A stretch of 30,225 bases of DNA, taken from NCBI GenBank assembly GCA_015501595.1, contig JADNRX010000598.1, forward strand, positions 1 through 30,225, given 5' to 3'. A program made the translations under genes and the position numbers. Positions 1 through 10,959 of this stretch are shown piece by piece (the first letter of the stretch is position 1; the number at the start of each line of letters is the position of its first letter). The DNA is from Hymenopellis radicata (Eukaryota > Basidiomycota > Agaricomycetes > Agaricales > Physalacriaceae). The notes below the pieces were generated by a model, which was not told where the DNA came from, ran no database searches, and saw only the letters and a program-made list of their open reading frames with translations.

Positions 1-396
1 AGGCTGATGTTACCCTTCATGGACCGACCATTGCGGGGAAACTTCCCAACCATTCCGTGGACCCGTGTCCGGCGTCTGCTCGGTCAACCTTGACGCCAAT
101 CTATGGCCACATTTCCGTATTGCACTTGTGTAGCCGAGAATCTTCAGAAGGTGGATATTACGGGCGACTTGGGATGAACACTGCCTTCTTTTCAGAAGCC
201 CTGCCGAACGCACTCATCCCCTAAAGTTCCATTCGAAAGCTCACGCTGAACAGCTCCGCATTTTGGAGGGCGTGAGTTACCTTCGCTGATAGAGTTAGAT
301 GTTGATATGGGCTTCTGCGGATGTGTGGCGCTGAAGGAACCAACACCATTTCATTTATCCGTGGCACTTATCCAATCAGTGTGCCATCTCACTGCG
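1..396. other. No gene recognised at left edge
   Basis: Only short open frames without recognisable domains are present on either strand, and no splice pattern joins them. No RNA gene or repeat was seen. It may be the flank of a gene outside the window. Confidence 0.4.
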
Positions 397-744
397 CTAC
401 GGATCCGCCAGGATACACTCCCACTCCACATTGCGAACCTTCTGTTGAACAATCAGTTTGCCGCCCTCCAGTTCCTTATCATCGATTTCCAGGATAATCG
501 CTTGGCTCCAATGGGCTTGGAGCCTCAGGAATATGACGACGTCGTGGTTGCCTTCGTAGGCATTCTTCGCATCACATCGGGAAACCATATCCTTCCTGCG
601 CTCAAGGACGCGCGCCTGAACGTGTTGACTCGCTTCGAGTATATCGGGCTTCGTATTCGTACCATAAGAACGAGCATAGCGATGCTCAAGAGTCGTGTTG
701 GCAGCATCACTGCCAGCATAGTGGTCTTTGGAATTCACGGTCAT
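397..744 (-). CDS. Small hypothetical ORF downstream of GH44
   Basis: An open frame of 115 codons lies 185 bp beyond the stop of the GH44 gene, on the same strand. The first ATG is at 744. The predicted product is hydrophilic and charged, with no signal peptide or membrane segment. It ends in a lysine/glutamate-rich stretch (DDKELEGGKL). I do not recognise a family. I first considered it as the last exon of GH44, but that gene has its own complete C-terminal exon at 930-1004. A 160-codon frame on the opposite strand overlaps it (307-789), so chance openness cannot be excluded. It could also be an exon of a larger gene. Confidence 0.25.
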   Translation of the reverse strand: MTVNSKDHYAGSDAANTTLEHRYARSYGTNTKPDILEASQHVQARVLERRKDMVSRCDAKNAYEGNHDVVIFLRLQAHWSQAIILEIDDKELEGGKLIVQQKVRNVEWECILADP

Positions 745-929
745 GGTGGAATTGGTCACGCCGTTGCTTCTTTAATTTACTTTACCTAGCTGGCGGTGCC
801 CAAGTAAGCACAGGGACACAGAACTGGCCGACGAAGCACTTGGATGCGAAACATTTTTGATTGTTTTGGCCGAACCACAGAGATAATAATACCAAGCACC
901 GTGACAGAAAACATGAACCAAAACACCGC

Positions 930-3876
930 CTAGTTTTGCTTCAAGAAAACGGCAGTGTACGCAGGAATAACAATATAATTGATAGAGCTGATCGTGACCG
1001 TAGTCTGTCGCACAGAATAAGTCGGCTATTCCGCATCGGAGAAGAAAGATTAAAGAAATACGCACCTGCCATTTGGCAATTCCAGCCTCGCCTCCAAAGT
1101 GGCGCACAAAATACGACCCAACGGGCATGTTGTCCAGCTCAAAAGTGATGGGCGTATCGGGGTTCTTGTTCACTATTACGAGACTGAGTTTTCCGTTCTC
1201 CGTCGCGGCGTATACCCCCTGTGTGTCGGGGTTCGGGGTCGCGAGATTGACCTGCGCGCTATTGGCTCCAAAGTTGATTCCAAATCTATCCACACCGTCG
1301 TCGGATGGTTATTTCACCAGATATACACAAGAAGCGAGACAAGAAACGCACCCGCGGTACAGCCAATACGCAAGGCCGATGGGGCCGAGCTCGTCGGGCG
1401 TCGCCCAGTATGTCGCGCTGTCGAGCTTCTGCTGCCCAAAGATACCGAGCATGTCGACCGTAACCAGCCCGCCCGTGATATCCGTGTCCGCCGTGGAGCT
1501 GAACTCGCTGATAGAAAGCTTGGTGCCCGGATAGTTGATGTCGATGAGCGTACGGAAACGAGGGATCAGCGAGACGATGGTCGGGTTCCACTGGTGATTC
1601 TGCGGGGAAACACCAACCCACGACTCGTCAACGTAAGATGTATCCTGTGGTGTGTTAGCGATATAACCAAGAAGGAGGGGAGATGCGCACCCAGAGCGAC
1701 CGCGTCATACGGAGGCGGAGAGCCTTGGCGGCGGCGTCGTTGGCACTGGTGTCCGACTGGAAGTAATAGTGGATGTCGAGATAATCAAGCAGGCGCTGGC
1801 CAGCAGTCTTCTCCGCATTAGCCATCTGCGTCAAGAACCACGGAAGGAAGTCAATATTGTCGTGCGCCGCATTGTCCGTATATCCGATATTACTTGTCCA
1901 GTCTGTAGAAATTCTTCTGAATTACCAAGCCGACGAAACCACATGGAAGAGCACACGCACAGTACCACCACGAACATGTCGACGGCGCAGCAACTTTCAC
2001 ACTGGGAATCGCCTCCTTTGCTGCGATGGAGAAGTTCACCACACGAGCCAGCTCTTCGTCATACCCCATGGGCCTGCAGACAAATCCTTGGTGAAGCCAA
2101 GAATAATGAGGCTCGAAACTATCACTCACACCGGGTGCATGTCCTGATGTGTATTGCTCGCAATCTCGATCTCATTATCAATGGCCACCAGCGTCGGCTT
2201 GTTTGCCAGCCCTTGCAGCCAGGCCTTCGCCATGGTGGTGTTCCACGAAGTGTAGACGTTACTTTGGTCGGGAACTGGCGTGACATAGGAGCCGTTCGGG
2301 AACAGGCCGTTGCCCGCGTTGGCGAGGAAGGGGTCGGTGGATCCCTGCACTGTAGAAAGGGATGGTGTCGGATTGAATGCGAAGAGACAACAAGGATTAT
2401 GTACTGACGCGGGTACGTGGAGATGGGGTACGAGTACGACGTTGCATCCTTCGCGACCCAGTCGAGACTACAAACAATACGATGTCAGCCATACTCGAAG
2501 CCCCTTATGAAGATCGGAAAAGGAACGTACGCGGGAATAGTCAAAAGAGTCTGCGAGCCCGCACCCTGCACCCAACCCACCCAATCATCCGCATCCGGCG
2601 GACTTGCCACCCGGTTCTCAAAGTACCAGTCGTTTCCCGCGTTCGTAAACTGGCCCGCCGGGTTGTATGCCGTCACAGCGTTTCCTCCCCAGCGCGACAT
2701 GGTCACGCCGAGATCCTGGATGTACGACGCGCTCGTGGGGAAGTTGACGCCGTAGATGAGAGGCGAGATGGGGTAGTTGACTTTTTGGACGAAGCTGGCG
2801 TATTGAACTGTGGGCAAGGTGAAGTTGAACGTGGAGTTCCCGCTATTGGGGACGCCGGTGTCGATCAAGAGTGTGCCCGGTGCGAAGTTCTGGGCAAGGG
2901 TGAGGTATGTGATGCTCTTGGCGGGCGTCCCGACTGGGACGTAGCTCGTCGTGTTGAGTATCTTGACAGACTAGAGAAAATATGAGCACGAGAATCGGGG
3001 AGTTGACGGGAAGAATTACTTTTCCATTGAGCGATACAGCAAAGGTAGAGAAGTCAACATCGCCTTGGCTTGTAACCGCGATGGTGTTCGCCGCAAGAGG
3101 TTCGGCGGACAGGAAAAGCGGAGGGATGATGATGGACTCGACAACCACGATGTTGTCGATGTGGTAGATATCGCCGTTTCCGCCAGCTTGCCAGGTAATA
3201 CGGTCCCAGGTTCCGTTTCCCTATAGCGTGGTATGAAGTTAGAATTATTTCTTGTTGAAAAGCACACGGAAAAATTGAATATGACAACGCACTAGAGCTG
3301 CTCCGCTTCCGGGCAAGTTGCGGAAATCAATCAGCAGAGAGGTGAACGCGTCGGACGTGAGGCTCGTGCTCAGCGAGGAGAGCAGAATGTTCGGCGACGT
3401 AGTGCCGTCAACGGAGGAGGAGATGGTGATCGTCAAGTCGGGGTTGTCGCCCTGAAAAATTGAACATCAGTCAAGCTCAGGTGCTTATGACGAGCTAAGT
3501 ATGAGGAATAAACGCTGAGCGCTGAGGCAATGGACGGTATTCCGAATAGAGACACGGAATAAATCAATTCCGAAAATCCGCAATCAAAACCAAAAGCTAA
3601 AATAGGTAAGGAGCGCGCACGCACCGCTATATCGAACCTGAGCCCCTGGTAATCCGGAAACGTGCCCTCAAGTTTTACCGAAAGCGCGCTCCAAGCCGAC
3701 GAGTTTACACTGATGCTGCTTGTACCGTCAAAAAGGTCCGTTGCCGCGAAGTTGATATCGCTGCTCCAGCTCCAGTTTTCCCAGCCAGCCGCGAGGGCCG
3801 TATCGGTGTACACCGCGATATCGTCCGCGAGGACCCAGGTCGCGAGCAACGCGAGCTGCAGGAGTAGGGAACGCAT
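930..3876 (-). CDS. Secreted glycoside hydrolase family 44 endoglucanase/xyloglucanase
   Basis: GH44 enzymes cleave beta-1,4-glucan backbones (cellulose derivatives, xyloglucan, mannans) with retention. Eleven exons can be joined at GT-AG introns: 3625-3876, 3293-3451, 3020-3220, 2531-2970, 2409-2467, 2130-2349, 1961-2073, 1691-1902, 1352-1644, 1066-1285 and 930-1004. They sum to 2244 nt, giving 747 aa with no frame break. Residues 1-17 form a signal peptide (MRSLLLQLALLATWVLA). A roughly 190-residue N-terminal beta-rich region precedes the catalytic domain, which begins near residue 270 (YGVNFP, SRWGGN, NDWYFENR). The probable acid/base is E430 in AIDNEIEIA and the probable nucleophile E599 in SISEFSSTADTDI. 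A C-terminal sandwich ends in VIPAYTAVFLKQN, the usual fungal GH44 end. The ATG at 3876 is chosen because it puts the signal peptide at the N-terminus; an in-frame ATG at 3915 would add 13 residues. The first intron is the longest (173 nt). Confidence 0.92.
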
Positions 3877-3915
3877 AGCGACAGCGATTCGAGCACAGTT
3901 GCATCCAACTTCCAA

Positions 3916-4474
3916 GTCTGCTCCTTAATGTACTACGCGCGGCTGAATCGCGGCATATCTGCTGACCAGCATCCGAACTTCATCCAGGCAAAAGGAACGA
4001 CCGCGGTTCAGGATCAGTGTGTGTTGCGCATGACGGCCCCGATGACTGCTATCTGCGTGGAATACTGGATGGCATTGCAGCCAGACGGACCGGGAACCTT
4101 GATTGATACAGAAGTTCAAGAACCATCAGCTATATTTGGACTGCTCATTCTGATGCTGGACAATTCGGATAAGCGTCGGGTGGTTATTTTGTCCTAGTTG
4201 AAGGATGTTTCCGATTCTTGAGGCATCACAGACACAGGGGGCGAGCGACAAGGTTGTGGGAGAGGATGTCCAACATCGTCATCTTCCTTCACTATGTTCT
4301 TAGAGTCAAGACATTCGAATTCACTATGCGTAAAGACTCTGAAGGCTAATTCTATGTACTGGTATCCGGTTGTCTCATGACTGTAATTCTACTGTCCGAG
4401 TGTTATGCCCATCGTCGTCTTGAGATCATCACGGTATCATTGCATAAACTTGACGAAGTATCGTAAGTGTGGCG
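3916..4474. other. Intergenic, upstream of GH44
   Basis: Only short frames without recognisable motifs are present (for example 3928-4197 on the plus strand). The stretch probably holds the GH44 promoter and the 3' flank of the F-box locus. No clear TATA box or repeat was seen. Confidence 0.4.
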
Positions 4475-5545
4475 TTATGAGAGTTGATATGAGACAATGC
4501 GTGACGTCTGTAATACTAAAGTAAACCCTAATTTGTCTACTAATGCACTATTTAACGCTGCATAATGTGTATCGATGAAAGCGACATCAGCCGATTCCGA
4601 CCAACCGATAACAAGAGTTGTGGGAGGATGGGATGGGTCCAAAGATTCTACTGTTCCAACTGCTGCGGTAACACAGACGTTGGGGTAGAATGAATCGTCA
4701 AGGGACATTAAACTGAGGTGCAACGACGCGAGATTCTGTAACATGTCAAGCCGAACTATCGGTAGAGTCGTCAGACAAAAATCAAGTCGAGCGAAAAGCG
4801 CGACCTACTAGGAGCAAAAGCATCTCCTGATATCGACAGCGTTACATATCTCAGAGTTCGGCAATTCGCTCTGAGAAATAATGCAGTGGTCGCCACGTCA
4901 ATAGGATATTGTATCCGGAAGTCCAGCGTCTGCAGGTCTGTGCAACAGGCCTCTAGCCACGACATGAGTTCGGCGCACCACCACTTTCCGCTGACGTGCA
5001 ATCTACTGACTGAGAGCGGTGCCGCCTCCGGTGGAAGCCCCATCATGGTGAAAGCGAACGTTTCGAAGGATAGAGATTGGAGATCCTGGAAGGACGACAC
5101 CTGTGCCAGGAGCGGTCGCACATCGTGGACCTGCGCCTTGTCATAAAAGTCGAGAGGGTCCACGCGGAAGAGAGTTCGGTTATATTGGGATAGTATCGGT
5201 GTAGGAAGGGTGCAAATTGTGAGCCGTGTGTGATGGCAACCCGTTTGATCTCGAACCCTTGATAGAAAGAAGACGAAGGACGCGGCGATGCTGGCTGAGG
5301 TCGCCTTTCCTGTCCTCCTTCAAAATTACTTGGCGAACGTTCTTTGAGAACGTCTCGTGAGGAGAGCGCAAGAGACGCCCAAGTGCCAAAGAGCGTTTAC
5401 GCGGCCCAATACTAATCCAAAGTCGCCTCCTACAAACAGCATTCCAGGCGCGACAGACGAGGCTGCCCGCCAAGAGGGTAGACATATCCCCATCATAGTA
5501 CGCGACGATGAGATCGAGCAGTTCGGGGGAAGACGTGGTCTGGGA
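4475..5545 (-). pseudogene. F-box/LRR-like gene, frame broken
   Basis: An F-box is readable at about 5415-5535: SSPELLDLIVAYYDGD, then LVCRAWNAVCRRRLW. F-box proteins link substrates to SCF ubiquitin ligases through Skp1. After a likely 80-nt intron (5250-5329) come leucine-rich segments: PFLHRYYPNITEL, SSFQDLQSLSFETF, TDLQTLDFRIQYP, CRTLRYVTLSIS and LASLHLSLMSLDD. The frame changes twice, near 5166-5177 (NITELS to LFRVDPLDF) and at an A5 run at 4777-4781 (LDLIF to CLTTLPIVRLDML). Each change is explained by one missing base. No ATG is in frame with the F-box, so a short first exon may lie upstream, or the start is lost. It may be a decayed gene or a gene with sequencing errors. The family is common and variable in agaricomycetes. 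The ending at 4475 is the end of the last open frame. Confidence 0.6.
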
Positions 5546-5699
5546 AGAGGCTGGAAGTGACGCGAGGAACTACAGGATGTGCATAGACCGAATCGGTTAG
5601 CATGTCTACAGCAGCTGGAAGTAGGCGCATGCAGTGACGAATTGGCCGCCAGATATACTTTCCCCATCGCCTCTGGTAAAACTCGCTGGACATCCTGTA

Positions 5700-6258
5700 G
5701 AGGGAGAAGGAGGGGCTACCGAAGGCGAAGCCAGGTTTATATCATCCCGAAGAAGTCACAGACCGTGCCATCATGATGATTGATGACAAGCCACACGTCT
5801 TCAGCGCCTTAGATATGGGATGGCAGATGACCATCAGGAGGCTGTGTCAGGTACTCTTTGGTTCGTTTTCTTCATCGTGCATGGAAAAGGGTTCGTATTG
5901 AACGGAGTTCATCCTAGCGTTCGCATACTAAGTAGGGCACATTACTTCTGCAACAAGCCAAAACGTACCAGAAGCGCAGTTTTTGGGAGGCAAAGCGTCT
6001 TGCGTCGTTCTGGCCTGTATAGCCTTCATTTCGAGGACCCAAGCGCAAGTCGGGAAATCGGCGCGTCTGGATAGCTTTAATGATGGTTGTTTTGAACAGA
6101 GATCGGATAGCCGGACCGGAAAACCTGACTACTTGTGCTGGGGGATGGCAGATGAAAACAATTAAGACTGATAAACTATAGCAGACATTGATTCAAGCAA
6201 CGGATATGTGGCATCACATTTAATTCTACTCTTCAGCTGTTTGCAAGCACATGAGAGA
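5700..6258. other. Intergenic, nothing recognised
   Basis: Short plus-strand frames (5820-6074, 5983-6165) occur. The second has a hydrophobic start resembling a signal peptide, but neither has a family match or convincing splice sites. The ALDH stop lies at the right edge. Confidence 0.4.
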
Positions 6259-7998
6259 TCAAGTCGAATGCGTAACAGTAACTCGCTTATACGTGAACTC
6301 TTTCACATCGAATTCGCCAAAGCCAGAGGCGCCGGACCTACACACACGCGCGATTAACAACACAGTGTAGCTGAAAAGCAAGATAAAACATACCCGGTGG
6401 ACGCTATAGGATGAGTAGGTTCACAGAATATCGTACTCCCATTGATATTCACATACGCTGTCCAACGGTTCAAATCTTCACTTCAAGACCCCACCTTCAA
6501 CTTACGTACCTGACCGCAACCTTGCCGCAACCTTCTTCGCAACGTCAGCATCCGCTGTACATACTGAAGCCGTCAATGAATGGTCTGACGCGTTAGCCAT
6601 CTCAATAGCCTCCTCCACCGTATCGACCACCATGATTGGGATGACTTCAACATGACCTTCATCAGTAACACAAACCCGCACAAGCAGGAACATGCATACC
6701 TGGTCCAAACGACTCCTCGTCCCACAACCTCATCCCCGGACGCACACCCTAACAACGTGTGCCCCCACAACAAGCCCCTCGCCATCATAGTCCGACAAGA
6801 TCACTTCAGCCCCAGCGTCCTTCGCCTCCTGGACCACCGCAAGAAATTTAGACACCGCGTCAGTCGGAACGAGAGGATCTATGAACTTGAATTCCTTCGC
6901 CAAGCGACATATCGACGTCACCAACGCCTCCGATACTCCTCGCTGCACGATGACTCGCTCTGTGGCAATACACGCTTGACCGGATTGCCAGAAGGATCCG
7001 CTCACGATGTCCTGTGCCGTTTTGTTCACGTCGACGACGTCATCCAGAACCTTGCGCTTGCTTAGAACACGATGAATATAGCAATCGAGAGGACAGCACT
7101 CACGATAGCAGGCGCCTTGCCGCCGAGCTCCAGAAAACACGGTTTAAGATGCTTCGCGGCTTCCATTGCTATAATCCTCCCGACCAGCCCGCTACCCACG
7201 AACTACGCCAAAAGTCATTAACTCTTCAAACTCAGGCTCGTTGAGGCCACTCACCACGACCTTGCGTACACTGCGATGCGCGATGATATGGGGAATCAAC
7301 TCCGGCGAACTTTCCCTCGACATCGGAATAAAATTGAAAACACCATTCGGCAGCCCAGCAGCACGGAGAACGTCAAGAATAAAAGCCGGGCTTCGCGGTG
7401 CGTATTCCGATGGCTTCAGCACTACGGTGTTACCGAATATAATCGGGTAAAATGTAGTGAGGACAGACAGCCCGCCTGGCAAGTTCCACGGGGCACAGGA
7501 CAATCTGCATGTGAATGTCAATTATTGAGGTGATCAACAATGCATGCGCGATACGTACATCACACCCAGCGGTTTACGCTCAATACTAATCTGGGCCGTG
7601 GGATCGAAAGCTGAGGTACACGCCTCCGTCGTCAGCTGGGCCAAAGCAGCGAGCGCCGCCCTAGCGAACGCCACGGTGATATGCCAGTTGAAACCCGCCG
7701 CGTGGGGGTTCGCTCCCACCTCCTCTCGGAAACCAGCTATCATCTTCTTCTCGTACTCTGGCGTCTGCAGCAGCGCACATGCTTTCTCGAAGATCGCCTG
7801 TCGCTCAGAGATAGTGCTCAACTGCCACGTTTCAAATGCGCGGGAGGCAGCGTCGATGGCATCCGTGCAGTCCTTGATGGACGCAGCTGCGGCGGTACCG
7901 ATGACTTCCTTTGTCACCGGATTGACCACGTCGAAGGAGGCACCGTCTTGAGCAGGTCGGTCCCGACCATCAATGTGTAAGGGGACGAAAGTAGCCAT
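6259..7998 (-). CDS. NAD(P)-dependent aldehyde dehydrogenase, one frame break
   Basis: Oxidises aldehydes to acids. The pattern resembles vanillin/salicylaldehyde dehydrogenase-type ALDHs, which would suit aromatic aldehyde detoxification (inference). Exons are 7559-7998, 7255-7504, 7104-7202, 6700-7050, 6510-6644, 6394-6457 and 6259-6337, joined by GT-AG introns of about 52-56 nt. Key features are APWNLPGG and VVLKPSE (cofactor site), FVGSGLVGR, E255 in LELGGKAP (general base), C290 in SGQACIATERV (nucleophile), and the core motif WDEESFGPV followed by IPIMVVDTVEEAIEMAN. The C-terminus is complete and ends in GFGEFDVKEFTYKRVTV. The summed exons are 1418 nt, one short of a multiple of three. 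The frame slips at a C3 run at 6747-6749 (GGG on the coding strand), between VVGAHVVR and VRPGMRLWDEE. One base there gives about 472 aa, the usual family length. Everything else reads as a functional enzyme, so a sequencing error is the simplest explanation. Confidence 0.88.
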
Positions 7999-9428
7999 TG
8001 GAGCTGCGGGAGCTAAAAGACTGAGGGTTTATAGCCAATATGATATTCTCAATTTGCTCCGCACTGCTGCCATTTGAGACCTGCCAATGCGCGAAGCTGT
8101 CCTAACCCGGTTAAGCACTTTATCCAAGATAGAAGAGATCTGCTCACAATGACATCCGTTCCATCAGCATCCGTCTACCCATCCACGGTTTTTGGACATT
8201 TTTTCAATAAGACTTCAGCAAAATGTAGTGTGCTCACCAGTCGCGTCCGTCCGGGCGGCGAACAGGTCGACACCATTGAGATGGCCATTATCTTAGGCCG
8301 TGTTAACAGCGCACCTTTGCCACCAACATGAAAGTCATCGATCGACGCCAGACGACGTGTGACTTTCCATGGCATCACATCGGCGAGAGTTCTACATGTT
8401 GAATAATCTTTTATGTTGCGGAACACGACGTACGTCAACAGTGGCGCGCAGTAGGCGAAGGAGAGCACCATTGAATCGGCTCCCGATACGCAAGCAAAAT
8501 TAGCACAGCTTCATATCACAGAAAGTTGGTCTGTTGATAATCAGACTAGGACTTTAATGATGAAGGAGACTGACGAAGAAGCGCTCAAGCTCTTGCAGTT
8601 GCCCATACTGCAGTGAAGAGTTGGATAGACGAGCCGCGTCACAGTCTCGCCAGGTACGAAAGAAGAGCACGTTGCCGTACAGACGAGGGTGTATGGAGGT
8701 GAGTCTGTTATTCGCTCATCCGGCGAATTAATGCCTTCTTCCGGGGTAAGGAAGGCGCGTGTGCTAACAGTTACAGATGCAAATGACGGCATGATGCTGG
8801 CGTGTCCGTTCCTCTGACCGGAAACCTGGTATAATGAAGGTTGGTCGCGATAAATTTGTGGACAGTGTAGTTCCATACAGCGCTGCTGTTGCTCGCCTTA
8901 CGCGTCACCATGTTCTGTCGACCATGAGCGAGCCTCTGGACCAATGGAACGCGACTAACATTTCTAGACACAGCTGCGCCCGCTACCGTAACATCAAGGC
9001 AAGGTGTAAAGCCGTCAAGATGCCCGCGGCTTTAGCAACATGAAGGATCGACGAAGAAGGGTCTGACGTAATCAGACTGTCATGCTTGATCGCTGCCGAC
9101 GGCCCGACGCGCATGGCGCGCCTCCTTCTATCCTTCTACTCGCGGATGCATACTTGCTCAGTCATCTTCTGTCTACGGCCTCCGAGATGTTAATAACATG
9201 TTATGTTAACAATTGGTTAAAACACGCCGGCGAACCTTATTCAACATGCTCCTGACATAATTCGCCAGACTCTCTTGCCCATACCATCACCATACGCATC
9301 AGTGGTGTGGAACTAGGCCTTTTCGGTCATCTCCAACAACACAATGGAGCTCATTCTCTCCGCCTTACCCTCGCGGCAAGTTTCCGATGCACGAAACGCC
9401 ACCCATGAAACATGCGATTGTTATCATG
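7999..9428. other. Long intergenic region, no supported gene
   Basis: About 1.4 kb between divergent ALDH and SDR genes. Frames at 8175-8471 (-) and 8541-8876 (-) have no recognisable motifs, and no intron chain extends them. The region should contain both promoters. A short palindrome (TAACATGTTA) near 9196 is not unusual in AT-rich sequence. Confidence 0.45.
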
Positions 9429-9435
9429 TATATAA
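9429..9435 (+). promoter_or_regulatory. TATA-like box of the SDR gene
   Basis: TATATAA lies 31 bp upstream of the chosen SDR start codon, in an AT-rich stretch. The short distance implies a very short 5' leader, or use of another promoter element. Confidence 0.35.
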
Positions 9436-9466
9436 CAACCCTATTGTTGCACTCTTGCTCTGACCA

Positions 9467-10741
9467 ATGTCCGGATTCAACCCAAGCACCGACCTCGTTG
9501 ACCTCAACGGTAAGGTCGCGATCGTCACTGGCGGAAAGTACGTCTTCTGCTTCTCTTGAAACCCGACATCGACTTGACCTGTTGCAGCAAAGGCATCGGA
9601 TTTGCGACTGTACGATACCTTGCGCGCGCCGGTGCAAAGGTGTATATTGCTGGACGAGATGAAGGTCGTGCTTTGAAAGCTATTGACGAGATTAAGCACG
9701 GGGAGACAGTCAAGGGGGAAATCGTGTGGATGAAGTTGGATCTGTGCGACCCGCATCAAGTGAAATACGCGGCGCGGGACTTTCTGAGAAGAGAAACGAG
9801 ACTAGACATCCTGGGTAAGTATATTTCGTGCCCAAGTTGATACGACGCTGATCGTTTCTGAATAGTGAACAATGCCGCTGTGTATGTGCCCTCCTATGAT
9901 TTCGATTTCTCATATCTGCTAACATCGGTTGTAGAAATAACTTCGAGGAGTCGGCATATGCGCCGGGCCTCGATGGTTCGTTCCAGTACGTCCTCTGCAC
10001 ATATGTATGCTGATTCTGTTTCGCAGGCATGTCGGCGATGGTCATAATCAAGTAGGTTCATTTCTCCTTCTATGACTACTTCGATAACGGGACTGACGAT
10101 TCATCAGTTATCTGAGTCCCTTCGTGTTCACCCAAAACCTCCTCCCTCTTCTAATTTCGACGTCGGAGGAACCCAACTCGGATGTCCGCATCGTGAACGT
10201 GCGTATTTCTCCTGGCGACTTTCCTTTCCAACTTGCTAACATCATACACCGATAGTTGTCTTCCCAGGTACACAGCAAGACCCCCGAGCCTCTCGAAGTC
10301 GATACATGGGATGATCTCAACGTCTCCTACAAAGACCGGTACTTTCCTGCTCTTATACGCTATGGCCACAGCAAACTTCTCGTCATCCTCTGGACAAAGG
10401 CACTTCAGGATCACCTCTCAGCCGCCTCGAAGGACATCACGCTCACTGCACTCCATCCAGGAGTCGCAAACACGTTCAACCACCTCGTTCCGTTCTTCAT
10501 TCGTCCGATTCTGAACCTATTGTTGGACAGCCCAGACCGGGGATCGTACAACAGCGTCTTTGCAGCGGCGGGAAAGGCGGTGAGGGATGATAAGGAGAAG
10601 TACAAGGGCGCGTATATTTCGCCGGGAAAGGCTAAGATGCCGTCAGTAGTGGAGCCGGCGAAGATGGCTTTGGATGAAAGGCTCAGAAGACGGTTATGGG
10701 AAATGTCACTAGAGTATACGCAAACAGCAGGATTGGTGTAA
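9467..10741 (+). CDS. Short-chain dehydrogenase/reductase (SDR)
   Basis: A classical Rossmann-fold oxidoreductase of the retinol dehydrogenase-like type common in fungi; the substrate is not predictable. Seven exons are 9467-9537, 9588-9814, 9866-9881, 9935-9975, 10027-10051, 10108-10198 and 10256-10741. They sum to 957 nt, giving 318 aa without any frame break. The cofactor motif TGGNKGIG is at residues 21-28 and spans the first intron. LDLCD and DILVNNAA follow. The active-site serine lies in NLSS (about 159-160), with Y193 and K197 in YGHSK. Then comes the helix ITLTALHPGVANTF. Three exons are very small (16, 41 and 25 nt). Their assignment is supported because they restore VNNAAVNNFEES and MSAMVINYLSPFV in frame. 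The fourth intron uses the donor GTTCGT. Neighbours do not indicate a pathway, although an ALDH is divergently placed 1.5 kb away. Confidence 0.92.
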
Positions 10742-10942
10742 ATGCCATTTGTCAATCATCAATTTGTCTATGCCACTCAAATGCCACTTGGGATAATGTA
10801 CCCAGTCTTGAGTGAGTCGGACCGGGCCAGAGTAATATTATCGCTGACTCGAGTAACTACTGGTTCAAGAAGTGAAATATGGCGTGTCGTATCGTGAGCA
10901 GACATGGAAAATCGTAAAGTTCGTACACTCTCGTTGGATCCA

Positions 10943-10959
10943 GTCGTTCACCGAACGAC
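10943..10959. repeat. Perfect inverted repeat over the DUF6699-1 stop codon
   Basis: GTCGTTC-acc-GAACGAC, seven-base arms and a three-base loop. The stop codon of the minus-strand DUF6699 gene (10948-10950) sits at the arm/loop junction. A similar hairpin lies on the stop of the paralogue at 15849-15869. Confidence 0.75.

Noticed and set aside
397..759. Possible last exon of the GH44 gene
   Set aside because: The true C-terminal exon (930-1004) gives the family ending VIPAYTAVFLKQN in frame, followed by a stop.
307..789. 160-codon plus-strand ORF
   Set aside because: Overlaps a more protein-like minus-strand frame and shows no recognisable domain.
6645..6699. Second frame break in ALDH after SFGP
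   Set aside because: A normal 55-nt GT-AG intron here joins SFGP directly to VIPIMVVDT as in the family, so no second break is needed.
9191..9215. Palindromic TAACATGTTA stretch
   Set aside because: Short, AT-rich and not repeated near other genes, so not distinguishable from chance.
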